From Dyella flava (lineage in GTDB: Bacteria; Pseudomonadota; Gammaproteobacteria; Xanthomonadales; Rhodanobacteraceae): a stretch of DNA of 64,000 nucleotides. Of the stretch, positions 41,801 through 50,815 are shown piece by piece. Below the pieces are notes generated by a model, which ran no database searches, was not told the DNA's origin, and saw only the letters and a program-made list of their open reading frames with translations. The stretch is from NCBI RefSeq assembly GCF_016904955.1, contig NZ_JADIKE010000037.1, forward strand, positions 476,995 to 540,994, given 5' to 3'. The first letter of the stretch is position 1. Every line of letters begins with the position of its first letter. Made by a program: the position numbers and the translations under genes.

Positions 41801-43573
41801 ATGCTTAAGACGAAGCGTGTGCTTGCGATAGCGCTGGCCGGTATCTTGCTGGCCGCCTGCTCGCACAAGGACAAGGATGCCCCCCTGGCCTTCGTGCCGG
41901 CGGACACCCCCTACGTCATTGCCAATCTCGACGTGCTCGATGACAGCACGCGCGGAGCCATCCTGGCCCAGGCCGATGCCGAGATGCCGGCACAAGTAGC
42001 GCAGATGAAGGCGCAGGCCGACCAGATCGAGGCGACCGATCCGGACATGGCCAAGTACCTGCGCACGGTGGCCGGCGAGTTCGACGGCAAGACCGCCGAG
42101 CAGGTCATCCAGGACACCGGTATCGATCCCAAGGGCCATGCGGCGTTCTATGGTCTGGGTCTGTCCCCGGTGCTGCGCTTGCAACTGGCGGATATCCAGG
42201 CATTCCAGAATTTCGTCACCAAGATCCAGACCGATTACGGCAAGAAGTTCGACGTGGTCACGCTGGGCGCGCAGAGCTACCAGCGCTATGTCGCAACGGC
42301 TTCCCACCTGCAGTTCATCATCGCGGTCGTCGGCAAGCAGGCCGTGCTGGCCATGCTGCCGGATGATGCGGCGCAGCCGCTGGTGCGCCAGGCGCTGGGC
42401 CTGGACCGCCCAAGCAAGAGTATTCAGGACACCGACGCCCTGACCGATCTGGCCAAGGCCAAGGGCTACGCAAAATGGGCCGTGGGTAAGGTCGATCTGA
42501 CCAAGCTGCTGCCGCTGCTCGCCGATGGCAAGGATCCGATGGCGCTCACCCTGCTCAAGGCCCGCGCTGAAAGCGAGTCGGCCAAGACCGGCGAGCCGGT
42601 GGCTAACTTGATGCAGGTTCCCGCCAGTTGCCAGACCGACGCGAACCGCATCGCTGCGCGCATACCGCAATTCAGCATGGGCTACACCACGCTCGACGGC
42701 AAACGCCGTGACATCCGCTTCGACGTATCGCTGGCCAGCGATATCGTCAGCGCGTTCAATGGCCTGAAGGTGGAACTGCCTGGTCTGGGCAGCGACCCCA
42801 GCGCGCCGTTCGAACTGAGCCTCGCCCTACCCATGAGCCAGTTGCGCGCTTTCTGGAGCGCACAGGCCGATGCCGTGGCAGCCCAGCCCTTCAGCTGCCC
42901 GATGCTGGAAAACCTCAACGACAGTTTCAGCAATATCGGCGAAAGCGCGCAGAAGGCAGCCGTACCGCCGATCGGCGATCTGCTTGGCCTGCACATTGCG
43001 CTGGACAGCTACACGCCCAACCCGAACGGCGGTATGCCGAAATTCTCGGGTCGCCTGGTGATTGGCACCAACAACCCAGCCGGTCTGCTGGCGATGGCGC
43101 AGGTCACCAGCCCCCTGATGGCAGGCTTGAAACTCACCATGGACGGCAAGCCGGCCGCCTTGCCTCAGCCGCTCACCAATGCACTGGGCGAAACGGGTTG
43201 GGCAGCCATGGGCAGCAAGTCGCTTGGCATAGCAGTGGGTGACGGTGAAGACGGCAAGCTGGCCGATCTGCTCAAGCAACCCTCCGGCGACACCGGCGAA
43301 CTGATGCGCATGCACCTCGACGGTGACATGTACGCCAACTGGATCAAGCTGCTGGCCGACCGCGCCGAAAATGAAGCGAGCATGGCGGCCACGATGAACC
43401 CGGACAGTTCCGATCCGCAGACTGACCAGAAGAAAGCCGACACGGCGCTTGCCAACACCAAGGCGCAATTTGCGGCGATGGAGTCGGAAGCGGAGCACAT
43501 CAAGGCGATTGGCGCGAATGTGCAGATGGGTGATCAGGGCCTGGTGATCACGACGCATACCGAGTTGAAGTAA
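41801..43573 (+). CDS. Large conserved lipoprotein of unknown function
   Basis: 590 residues. A signal with lipobox LLAAC places it as a lipoprotein at about Cys20; the residues after Cys (SHKD) would allow outer-membrane sorting. It opens with LAFVPADTPYVIANLD, a pattern shared with DUF3352-like proteins, and alternates alpha/beta segments over its length. No enzymatic motif is seen. AGGGAACG precedes the ATG, and a strong terminator follows. The DUF3352-like remark is an impression only. Confidence 0.7.
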   Translation: MLKTKRVLAIALAGILLAACSHKDKDAPLAFVPADTPYVIANLDVLDDSTRGAILAQADAEMPAQVAQMKAQADQIEATDPDMAKYLRTVAGEFDGKTAEQVIQDTGIDPKGHAAFYGLGLSPVLRLQLADIQAFQNFVTKIQTDYGKKFDVVTLGAQSYQRYVATASHLQFIIAVVGKQAVLAMLPDDAAQPLVRQALGLDRPSKSIQDTDALTDLAKAKGYAKWAVGKVDLTKLLPLLADGKDPMALTLLKARAESESAKTGEPVANLMQVPASCQTDANRIAARIPQFSMGYTTLDGKRRDIRFDVSLASDIVSAFNGLKVELPGLGSDPSAPFELSLALPMSQLRAFWSAQADAVAAQPFSCPMLENLNDSFSNIGESAQKAAVPPIGDLLGLHIALDSYTPNPNGGMPKFSGRLVIGTNNPAGLLAMAQVTSPLMAGLKLTMDGKPAALPQPLTNALGETGWAAMGSKSLGIAVGDGEDGKLADLLKQPSGDTGELMRMHLDGDMYANWIKLLADRAENEASMAATMNPDSSDPQTDQKKADTALANTKAQFAAMESEAEHIKAIGANVQMGDQGLVITTHTELK

Positions 43574-43597
43574 ACGGGCTGAGCAACGCCCACTCGC

Positions 43598-43624
43598 AAA
43601 AAAGGAGCCTCAGGCTCCTTTTTT
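43598..43624. terminator. Bidirectional rho-independent terminator
   Basis: GGAGCC, loop TCA, GGCTCC, flanked by six A and six T. It ends both the lipoprotein gene and the convergent pilU. Confidence 0.93.
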
Positions 43625-43646
43625 GTTGCCGTGATGCAAGCCTGTG

Positions 43647-44816
43647 CTAGCGGCGCAGGAATCCGCCACCAAGACCGTTCTGGTTGGAGCGATCCTCCTC
43701 CAGTTCCACACCTTCCAGGCCTTGTGACAGGGTGTGCGCATCGCCACCTTGCGACAGCTTGATACGCAGGCGCACTTCGTTGGCGCTATCAGCGTGGCGC
43801 AATGCATCTTCGTAACTGATTTCGCCCGCCTGGTAGAGCGTCACCAGACTCTGGTCGAACGTCATCATGCCGAGGTTGGTGGATTCCTTCATCACTTCCT
43901 TGAGTTTGTGGATCTCACCCTGGCGGATGTAGTCCTGCACCAGCGGCGTGCCCAGCATCACTTCCATCGCAACGCGGCGTGCCTTGCCATCCGGCGTGGG
44001 GATCAGCTGCTGCGCCACGATGCCCTTGAGATTCAGCGACAAATCCATGAACAACTGCTGGCGCCGATCTTCCGCGAAGAAGTGAAGAATGCGATCGATC
44101 GCCTGGTTGGCGTTATTGGCGTGCAGCGTGCACAGGCACAGGTGACCGGTCTCGGCGAAGTTGATCGCGTACTCCATCGTTTCACGGGTACGCACTTCGC
44201 CGATCAGGATCACATCGGGCGCCTGGCGCAACGTGTTCTTCAGCGCGTTTTCCCAGCTGTCGGTATCAATGCCCAGCTCGCGCTGGGTGATGATGCAACC
44301 CTCGTGCTTGTGCACGTATTCGATCGGGTCTTCGATGGTGATGATGTGGCCGGTCGAATTCTGGTTGCGGTAGCCGACCATCGCCGCCAGCGAGGTGGAT
44401 TTACCGGTGCCGGTCGCACCCACGAAGATGATGATGCCGCGCTTGGTCATCGCCAGCTGCTTGATCACCGGCGGCAGGCTCAGTTCCTCGATGGTGGGGA
44501 TCTTCGATTCGATCCGGCGCAGCACCATGCCCACGCAATTGCGCTGGTAGAAGCAGGACACACGGAAACGGCCCACGCCCTGCGCGGAAATCGCGAACTG
44601 GCATTCGTGGGTCTTTTCGAATTCTTCGCGCTGCGAAGGCGTCATCACGTTGATCACCATGTCGCGCGACTGCTGCGCCGAGAGCGGACTCTGGGTGATC
44701 GGTACGATACGTCCCTGCACCTTCATGGAGGGCGCCACGCCAGCCGTGATGAACAGGTCCGAGGCCTTCTTGTGGACCATCAACTTTAAGAACGAGGTAA
44801 AGTCGAATTCACTCAT
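43647..44816 (-). CDS. pilU: Type IV pilus retraction ATPase PilU
   Basis: 389 residues. Walker A GATGTGKST (133-141), the Asp box ITIEDPIEYVH, Walker B with GEVRTRETM and the His box TGHLCLCTLHANNANQA are all present. PilU is the PilT paralogue that boosts retraction force. Its longer acidic C-terminal tail (LEGVELEEDRSNQNG) separates it from PilT. GGAGAG precedes the ATG. It lies 55 bp downstream of pilT. Confidence 0.95.
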   Translation of the reverse strand: MSEFDFTSFLKLMVHKKASDLFITAGVAPSMKVQGRIVPITQSPLSAQQSRDMVINVMTPSQREEFEKTHECQFAISAQGVGRFRVSCFYQRNCVGMVLRRIESKIPTIEELSLPPVIKQLAMTKRGIIIFVGATGTGKSTSLAAMVGYRNQNSTGHIITIEDPIEYVHKHEGCIITQRELGIDTDSWENALKNTLRQAPDVILIGEVRTRETMEYAINFAETGHLCLCTLHANNANQAIDRILHFFAEDRRQQLFMDLSLNLKGIVAQQLIPTPDGKARRVAMEVMLGTPLVQDYIRQGEIHKLKEVMKESTNLGMMTFDQSLVTLYQAGEISYEDALRHADSANEVRLRIKLSQGGDAHTLSQGLEGVELEEDRSNQNGLGGGFLRR

Positions 44817-44871
44817 GGCACTCTCCCCTAGGGATATCTATCAGGACGGGGAGACGACTCCCCATCCGGCC

Positions 44872-45909
44872 TTACTTGAACACTTCCTTGTTCTTCGCAT
44901 ACCCGACCGCCTGCTGGCGCGCGATCAGGCCGCGCTTGACCAGGTCGAGCAGGTTCTGATCCAGCGTCTGCATGCCGTACTGCTGGCCGGTCTGGATCGA
45001 GGAATACATCTGCGCCACCTTGTCCTCGCGGATCAGGTTGCGGATGGCGGGAATGCCGACCATGATCTCGTGCGCCGCCATACGGCCGCCGCCGACTTTC
45101 TTCAGCAGCGTTTGCGAGATCACCGCGCGCAACGACTCGGACAGCATCGAGCGCACCATCGGCTTTTCGCCAGCCGGAAACACGTCGATGATGCGGTCGA
45201 TGGTCTTGGCGGCCGAGCTGGTATGCAGGGTGCCGAACACCAAGTGACCAGTTTCCGCGGCGGTCAGCGCCAGGCGGATGGTTTCCAGGTCGCGCAACTC
45301 GCCCACCAGAATGTAGTCCGGGTCTTCACGCAGTGCCGAACGCAAGGCTTCATTGAAGCCGTGCGTGTCGCGATGCACTTCGCGCTGGTTGACCAGGCAC
45401 TTCTGCGAGGTGTGCACGAATTCGATCGGGTCCTCGACGGTGAGGATATGACCGTATTCATTCTTGTTGATGTGATCGACCATCGCCGCCAGCGTGGTGG
45501 ACTTGCCCGAACCGGTCGGGCCGGTCACCAGGATCAGGCCCTGCGGCTGTTCGATCAGCTCGCGGAAGATCTTCGGACAACCCAGGTCGTCCAGGGTCAG
45601 CACTTCGGACGGAATGGTACGAAACACCGCACCCGCGCCGCGATTCTGGTTGAACGCGTTGACACGGAAGCGGGCCAGGCCGGGAATCTCGAAGGAGAAA
45701 TCGACCTCGAAGAATTCTTCATAGTCGCGGCGCTGCTTGTCCGACATGATGTCGTAGATCAGCGCATGCACTTGCTTGTGTTCCAGTGCCGGGATGTTGA
45801 TGCGACGCACGTCGCCATCCACGCGAATCATCGGCGGCAGGCCCGCCGACAGGTGCAAGTCGGACGCCTTGTTCTTCACCGAGAAGGCAAGCAGTTCGGC
45901 GATATCCAT
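44872..45909 (-). CDS. pilT: Type IV pilus retraction ATPase PilT
   Basis: 345 residues, the standard length. Walker A GPTGSGKST (130-138), TVEDPIEFVH, GELRDLETIRLALTAAETGH and the AIRNLIRE motif of PilT are intact. The hexamer depolymerises pili for twitching motility. It forms a two-gene unit with pilU. Confidence 0.97.
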   Translation of the reverse strand: MDIAELLAFSVKNKASDLHLSAGLPPMIRVDGDVRRINIPALEHKQVHALIYDIMSDKQRRDYEEFFEVDFSFEIPGLARFRVNAFNQNRGAGAVFRTIPSEVLTLDDLGCPKIFRELIEQPQGLILVTGPTGSGKSTTLAAMVDHINKNEYGHILTVEDPIEFVHTSQKCLVNQREVHRDTHGFNEALRSALREDPDYILVGELRDLETIRLALTAAETGHLVFGTLHTSSAAKTIDRIIDVFPAGEKPMVRSMLSESLRAVISQTLLKKVGGGRMAAHEIMVGIPAIRNLIREDKVAQMYSSIQTGQQYGMQTLDQNLLDLVKRGLIARQQAVGYAKNKEVFK

Positions 45910-46321
45910 CGGATGTTTCCCCTAAACCGATCGTCAATGATGGAAGCTCGGCCACAAACAGGACGACGGTAAGTCACCTTGGATGGACGCGCGGACACGG
46001 GCAGATCTGCCCGCCGCTCCCCCTATCCCTTGCAGCCGGCTTGATACTACTCGGGGCAGTGGTGAAACAGCCAGTCTTTCAATTGCCTAAATGCGCGCGT
46101 GAGCACAGAAAAGTCGGGGGAAGCAAGCGCCGCACAGCACGCGCCTGCTGCGATCTTCGGGCTCGCCGCCGCTCCGGCGAAGGCCCGGCCCCCGTCACTT
46201 TCCTCGATCGAAGACGCCCGGTTCTGGCCCTCCGCGTTCGCCAGAGCCGGACCAACCAGTTCTTAGTAACACCCCACCTCCGGTAAGGTATGCCACTTGG
46301 AATCAGCCGGATTTGGGCAAC
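45910..46321. other. pilT-proC divergent intergenic region
   Basis: 412 bp without a gene. In many relatives yggS (a PLP-binding protein) lies here; no remnant of it is recognisable. Confidence 0.55.
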
Positions 46322-47143
46322 ATGACACGTATCGCATTCATCGGTGGCGGCAACATGGCGCGCAGCCTGATCGGCGGCCTGCTGAAAACCGGCGCGGCGG
46401 CCAGCAACCTGCGCGTAGCCGAGCCGCTGGCACAGGCACGCGACGCCCTGGCCCGCGACTTTGGCGTGGCTACCTTTGCCGATAACCGGCAAGCGACGGC
46501 TGACGCGGACGTGTTGGTGCTGGCGGTAAAACCGCAGATCATGCCGACCATCTACGCCGAACTGCGCGACACCTTGCAGCGCAACCGCCCGTTGCTGCTC
46601 TCGATTGCAGCCGGCGTGCGCATCGACCAGTTGGAGCGCTGGTTCGGCAGTCTGCTGCCGATCGTGCGCTGCATGCCCAACACCCCTGCCCTGATCGGCG
46701 CCGGCGTCACCGGCCTGTGCGCCAATCCGCGTGTGACACCGCAACAGCGGGAGCAGGCGCAGCACATCCTGGATGCGGTGGGCGTCACCCGTTGGATCGA
46801 TGATGAAAAGCTGATGGATACGGTGACCGCCGTTTCCGGCTCCGGTCCGGCCTATTTCTTCGCCATCGTCGAAGCCTTGGAGGATGCCGCCGTCGCGCAG
46901 GGCATGCCGCGTGAAACCGCGCGGATCCTGGCTACCCAGACCTGCCTTGGCGCAGGACGCATGCTGGCGGAAAGCAACGAAGCACCTGCCACCTTGCGCC
47001 AGCGCGTGACCTCACCGAACGGTACCACCCAGGCGGCATTGGAAAGTTTCAGCGCCGACCAGCTCCCACGTGTCGTGGCTCGCGCCGTAGCCGCTGCGAC
47101 ACGCCGCGGCGAAGAACTGGCTGCCGCGCTCGACAAGGAATAA
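46322..47143 (+). CDS. proC: Pyrroline-5-carboxylate reductase
   Basis: 273 residues. The N-terminal Rossmann motif is FIGGGNMARSLIGGL and the C-terminal signature is AVSGSGPAYFFAIVEALEDA. The enzyme makes proline from pyrroline-5-carboxylate with NAD(P)H. The ATG at 46322 is chosen over a TTG nine bases earlier. yggT follows after 14 bp. Confidence 0.95.
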   Translation: MTRIAFIGGGNMARSLIGGLLKTGAAASNLRVAEPLAQARDALARDFGVATFADNRQATADADVLVLAVKPQIMPTIYAELRDTLQRNRPLLLSIAAGVRIDQLERWFGSLLPIVRCMPNTPALIGAGVTGLCANPRVTPQQREQAQHILDAVGVTRWIDDEKLMDTVTAVSGSGPAYFFAIVEALEDAAVAQGMPRETARILATQTCLGAGRMLAESNEAPATLRQRVTSPNGTTQAALESFSADQLPRVVARAVAAATRRGEELAAALDKE

Positions 47144-47157
47144 TTAGGAAAACCCTG

Positions 47158-47733
47158 ATGCCATATCTGCTAAACGCTTTGTCGATGCTGGTCCAGGTGG
47201 CCTTCGGTGCCATCGCCACGCTGTTCCTGGTGCGTCTGGCTGCTGAAGCCACGCGTGCGGACTTTCACAACCCGCTCAGCCAGTTTATTTATCGCTACAC
47301 CAATCCGGTGCTGGCGCCGGTCCGCCGCGTGCTGCGGAACTGGCGGCGCATCAACCTTGCCGCCCTGCTGGTCGTGTGGCTGGCCTTGCTTATCGAGCGC
47401 CTGCTGATCTTTGTCCTCAGCGGTTTCATGCCGCTCATACCGGGCTTGCTGGTGCTGTCGCTCGCCGATCTGCTCGACTTCATCCTGCTGTTCTACATCA
47501 TCGTGATCTTTGGCTGGTCGCTGCTCACGATGTTGTCAGTGGATCCGTATCAACCGCTGGTCCGGCTGGCCGGCCACATCGTCGAACCGGTGCTGCGTCC
47601 GCTGCGGGGCAGGCTGGTGGTGGGGAGCATTGATTTTTCTCCGACCGTGGTGGTGATTGTGCTGCTGTTGGCGCGCATCCTGATCGCCGCGCCATTGTCT
47701 GACCTCGGCGCTCACCTTGCGATCACCAGCTGA
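47158..47733 (+). CDS. YggT-family membrane protein
   Basis: 191 residues with two YGGT repeats: each has an F-I-Y-R-x-T-x-P-V-L-x-P-type segment (FIYRYTNPVLAPVRR and LVRLAGHIVEPVLRPLRG) between membrane helices, about four helices in all. Function is uncertain; an osmotic-shock or division role has been suggested for homologues. TTAGGA precedes the ATG. Confidence 0.9.
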   Translation: MPYLLNALSMLVQVAFGAIATLFLVRLAAEATRADFHNPLSQFIYRYTNPVLAPVRRVLRNWRRINLAALLVVWLALLIERLLIFVLSGFMPLIPGLLVLSLADLLDFILLFYIIVIFGWSLLTMLSVDPYQPLVRLAGHIVEPVLRPLRGRLVVGSIDFSPTVVVIVLLLARILIAAPLSDLGAHLAITS

Positions 47734-47751
47734 GCGCCGCGAACGCTCAGC
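47729..47751. terminator. Small hairpin between yggT and the SPOR gene
   Basis: GCTGAGCG and CGCTCAGC form an 8-bp stem over the yggT stop codon, between convergent genes. No T-run, so weak. Confidence 0.35.
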
Positions 47752-47757
47752 ACCCGC

Positions 47758-48495
47758 TTAAAAGCAGCCCGTGCTGTGCGATCCGATCGCCGGATCATGG
47801 ACCCGGCTGCGCCAGTCGAAGTGGTTGCTATCGACCGGAATCAGGTCCAGCCAGTACTCCGGCACCGTTTCGGTACGCTCGCTCATCTGGGCCGGGAAGC
47901 CGGCGGCGGTGATCTCATCCCGCCGCTTGCGTGCATTGGCCGGATCCTTGAACAAACCCAGCGACACGGTGTTCTGGTTATCGCCGGAGCCCACCACAAA
48001 GTAATCCTGGATATTGCGCGCACCAAGCTCACGCGCCTGCGCCAACGCCGCCGCATGATTCGGGCTGGGCGGCAGATGCACCCACCAGCCCTTGCTTTCC
48101 GTCGTCTGCTCCTGGCGCGCACGCATGCGCTGCACTTCTGAGCCAAGTGCGTTGCGCGCAATGCGCAGATCTTCCTGCGTCGCGAACGGACCCAATGCCA
48201 TGCAGGCGTAGCTGAGCGCATTCGGCGAGGGCGGCAGTATGCTCGCTGAGGCTGCCGGCGCGGCGGTCACTGCCGGCGCCGGAGCAGCCGCGGATGACGG
48301 GGTGAACGGCGTGGCAACCGAAGCGGCATGTGCAACCGTGGTTGCCGGCGGCGGCAACTCCGACAGCAGGCGCAGCTTCGGTACGCCAGGGTCGGTCGCC
48401 AGGCGCGCGTGCGTGTCGTTCTGGCCCAGTAGCAGCCATGCACCAACCGCGATATTGAGGGCAATCAGCAGCACGAACAGCAGGCGCAGGAACAT
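47758..48495 (-). CDS. SPOR-domain membrane protein
   Basis: 245 residues. One N-terminal membrane anchor (FLRLLFVLLIALNIAVGAWLLLG region), an Ala/Pro/Thr linker to about 90, and a C-terminal SPOR-like fold with ACMALGPFATQEDLRIAR and VSLGLFKDPANARKRRDEI. SPOR domains bind denuded peptidoglycan at division sites. It is the last gene of birA-coaX-SPOR, 36 bp after coaX. Confidence 0.85.
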   Translation of the reverse strand: MFLRLLFVLLIALNIAVGAWLLLGQNDTHARLATDPGVPKLRLLSELPPPATTVAHAASVATPFTPSSAAAPAPAVTAAPAASASILPPSPNALSYACMALGPFATQEDLRIARNALGSEVQRMRARQEQTTESKGWWVHLPPSPNHAAALAQARELGARNIQDYFVVGSGDNQNTVSLGLFKDPANARKRRDEITAAGFPAQMSERTETVPEYWLDLIPVDSNHFDWRSRVHDPAIGSHSTGCF

Positions 48496-48531
48496 CGGCC
48501 ATCCACCGTCTTGGGTCGAGCGATTCTAGGG

Positions 48532-49284
48532 CTAGGTGCATCCCGGATGTGAGTCAGCCCACACAAGCAGGCCGCGCAAGACGCTGTCGGCCGCCACTTC
48601 GGCAGGCAGATCCAACAGCGGCAGCAATAGGGTGGCGTCGCCGCCATCCAGCAACACGCGTTGCATGCCATGGGTGTGCTGCCTGCTGATATTTTTGGCG
48701 AAGCGTTCCACCAATGCCGCCACGGCTTGCCAGCAACCCGACGCCACCGCATCGGCGGTGTTGTCGGCCACGTCACGTATTACACCCGGATGCTCGGGAC
48801 GCACGCGCACCGTGGCGCCAAGCAATGACTGCTGCATGAGCAGGGGCCCCGGCGCAATCAAGCCCCCCAGGTGCTGCCCGTCTGCGGTCAGCGCATCAAG
48901 TGTCAGCGCAGTGCCGATGCCGGCCAGCACGCAGGGCGCGTGTCCGGCAGCGTGCGCGGCCACCATCGCAAGAAAACGATCCACGCCCAGGCGATGCGGT
49001 TCGGCATATGCATTGCGCACGCCGCAGCCCTCGGCAGGCGTGCGCACCCACATGACATCGCGGGCAAAAACGTCTTTGACGAGTGTTTCCAGTTGCGCCT
49101 CACGGGCCGCATCGACGACCGATGCGCCGAGCACACGATCCGGACAACCAAGTGCTTTCCACGCCGATGGCAGCACCGCGGAAACATTTTCATTCCACGC
49201 CACCGCACCACGCGCGGACCAGCCATCGGCTGTCGCGAAAGCCCACTTCAATCGCGTATTGCCCAGATCAAGCAGAAGTCTCAT
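48532..49284 (-). CDS. coaX: Type III pantothenate kinase
   Basis: 250 residues of the ASKHA fold. LLLDLGNTRLKWAF carries the first nucleotide-phosphate Asp (Asp6), RLGVDRFLAMVAAHA is the pantothenate/dimer motif, and VLAGIGTALTLDAL the second phosphate motif. It performs the first step of coenzyme A synthesis. Start overlaps the birA stop by 4 bp, an order widely conserved in this class. Confidence 0.95.
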   Translation of the reverse strand: MRLLLDLGNTRLKWAFATADGWSARGAVAWNENVSAVLPSAWKALGCPDRVLGASVVDAAREAQLETLVKDVFARDVMWVRTPAEGCGVRNAYAEPHRLGVDRFLAMVAAHAAGHAPCVLAGIGTALTLDALTADGQHLGGLIAPGPLLMQQSLLGATVRVRPEHPGVIRDVADNTADAVASGCWQAVAALVERFAKNISRQHTHGMQRVLLDGGDATLLLPLLDLPAEVAADSVLRGLLVWADSHPGCT

Positions 49285-50252
49285 GCGCGGCGCACCGTCA
49301 CGTCAGCACTATCGATACATTGCATGCCGTTGGCGGTTTGCACCTGCAGCGCGCCGCGTGCATCGATGCCGGCCCCCATGCCATCGAATTCACCGGCAGC
49401 ACTACTTATGCGAAGTGGAATACCGCACAAGGCATCATGCCCGGCATATTCGTCGATAAAAGCCGCGAAGCCTTCGCGCTCGAACTGATCCAGCCCCTCG
49501 ACCAGGCTCGTGATCAAGGCCGCCGCCATGTGGTTACGATCAGGCGGCACACCATCGGCAAGACTGGCCAGATCGCACACGGCTTGTCCCGCCTGCTCGC
49601 GCAAGGCCGGGGTCAGCCGCAGGTTGAGTCCGATACCGACAATGGCTGCACACGGCCCCTGGTACTCGCCGCTGAGTTCAACCAGGATGCCGGCCAGCTT
49701 GCCGCCATCGGCCAACACATCGTTGGGCCATTTCAGCCGGGCTCCATCGATGCCCAGGGCATGCAAGGCACGCAGCACAATCACCCCCGTGGCCAGCGAC
49801 AAGCCCGATAGCGCGGCAAAGCCCGCCTCGAACCGCTTCAGGCAGGACACATAAAGATTCAACCCCGGCGGCGACAGCCAGGTGCGCCCTCGCCTTCCGC
49901 GTCCCGCCGTCTGTGTCTCCGCCATCACGATGCTGAAATCCGGCGCCTGGATGCCGCGCCGCTGCAATTCGCTTGAGGTGGAATCGAGCTCCCAATACAG
50001 ATCCAGCGCCCCCACGCGACGGGCGATGGCCGTGGGTAATCCGGCGCGGATACCAGGCTCATCCAGCATCTGGATCGGCCACGGCAAACGGTAGCCGGCC
50101 GCGCCGGCGGACTCGATCGGCACGCCTCGATGACGCAAGGTTTCGATCTGCTTCCAGATCGCCGCGCGAGTCAAACCCGCTTCGGCGGCCAGGCGCGAAC
50201 CGGATAACGACTCCCCAGTGGCCAGGGCGGCCAGGATCTGTTGCGGCTGCAT
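49281..50252 (-). CDS. birA: Biotin--[acetyl-CoA carboxylase] ligase / biotin repressor
   Basis: 323 residues from MQPQQILAALATG. Residues 1-60 form a winged helix (GSRLAAEAGLTRAAIWKQIETL), so it is the bifunctional class. The catalytic domain has AGRGRRGRTW, the biotinyl-AMP loop, and KWPNDVLADGGKLAGIL. It biotinylates BCCP and may repress biotin genes. The upstream extension in the frame is discarded as it has no homology. Confidence 0.95.
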   Translation of the reverse strand: MQPQQILAALATGESLSGSRLAAEAGLTRAAIWKQIETLRHRGVPIESAGAAGYRLPWPIQMLDEPGIRAGLPTAIARRVGALDLYWELDSTSSELQRRGIQAPDFSIVMAETQTAGRGRRGRTWLSPPGLNLYVSCLKRFEAGFAALSGLSLATGVIVLRALHALGIDGARLKWPNDVLADGGKLAGILVELSGEYQGPCAAIVGIGLNLRLTPALREQAGQAVCDLASLADGVPPDRNHMAAALITSLVEGLDQFEREGFAAFIDEYAGHDALCGIPLRISSAAGEFDGMGAGIDARGALQVQTANGMQCIDSADVTVRRA

Positions 50253-50428
50253 GGTCTCAGTAGTCCAGGAGACAATCGACCAACAGGGGCCGCATAAGGT
50301 AATGGGAACAAGAACGTAGCATCGGCAGATTCTACCGGCTGGCGCGCTTCCAGCCACGCTCCCGGCCAGGGCACTGGCGTACCGGCGGGGTTTCTGGGAC
50401 CATCCGGGAGATAGAGGGGCTGATTGCC

Positions 50429-50797
50429 ATGCGTGCCACACCGCTACTGCTCGGATACTTGCTGAGTCTAGGCGCCATCGCTAACGCGACGGCCGCCGGG
50501 ACGACGGCTACCAGCAGCATGGGTACGGGTACATCCGGTTCCAGCTATAGCGGCACCAGCCATACCGCCGAACACAGTGCCAGCCACGACACGTCGCCGG
50601 TGAGCGGTGACGCTTTGAGTATTCCGCGCGGCGCCAGCGGCTCGTCTGGATCATCCAGCAGCAGCCATGCCTCCAGTTCCAGTAGCGCTTCGGACGATGC
50701 CCCGGCTCATATGGGCGGCAGCGACGCAACGTCAGGCGATTCGTCGCGCAGCTCTGGGCTGGGGTGGCAATCCCTGCTGCCCGGTTCGATTCAATAA
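50429..50797 (+). CDS. Small Ser/Gly/Thr-rich exported protein
   Basis: 122 residues. A signal peptide (to about ANATA) is followed by a low-complexity body with over a third Ser, and a C-terminal GWQSLLPGSIQ. GAGGGG lies upstream of the ATG. No family is recognised. It is convergent with phoQ, with 18 bp between stop codons. Confidence 0.6.
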   Translation: MRATPLLLGYLLSLGAIANATAAGTTATSSMGTGTSGSSYSGTSHTAEHSASHDTSPVSGDALSIPRGASGSSGSSSSSHASSSSSASDDAPAHMGGSDATSGDSSRSSGLGWQSLLPGSIQ

Positions 50798-50815
50798 GCC
50801 TTGCCCGAACAGGTT

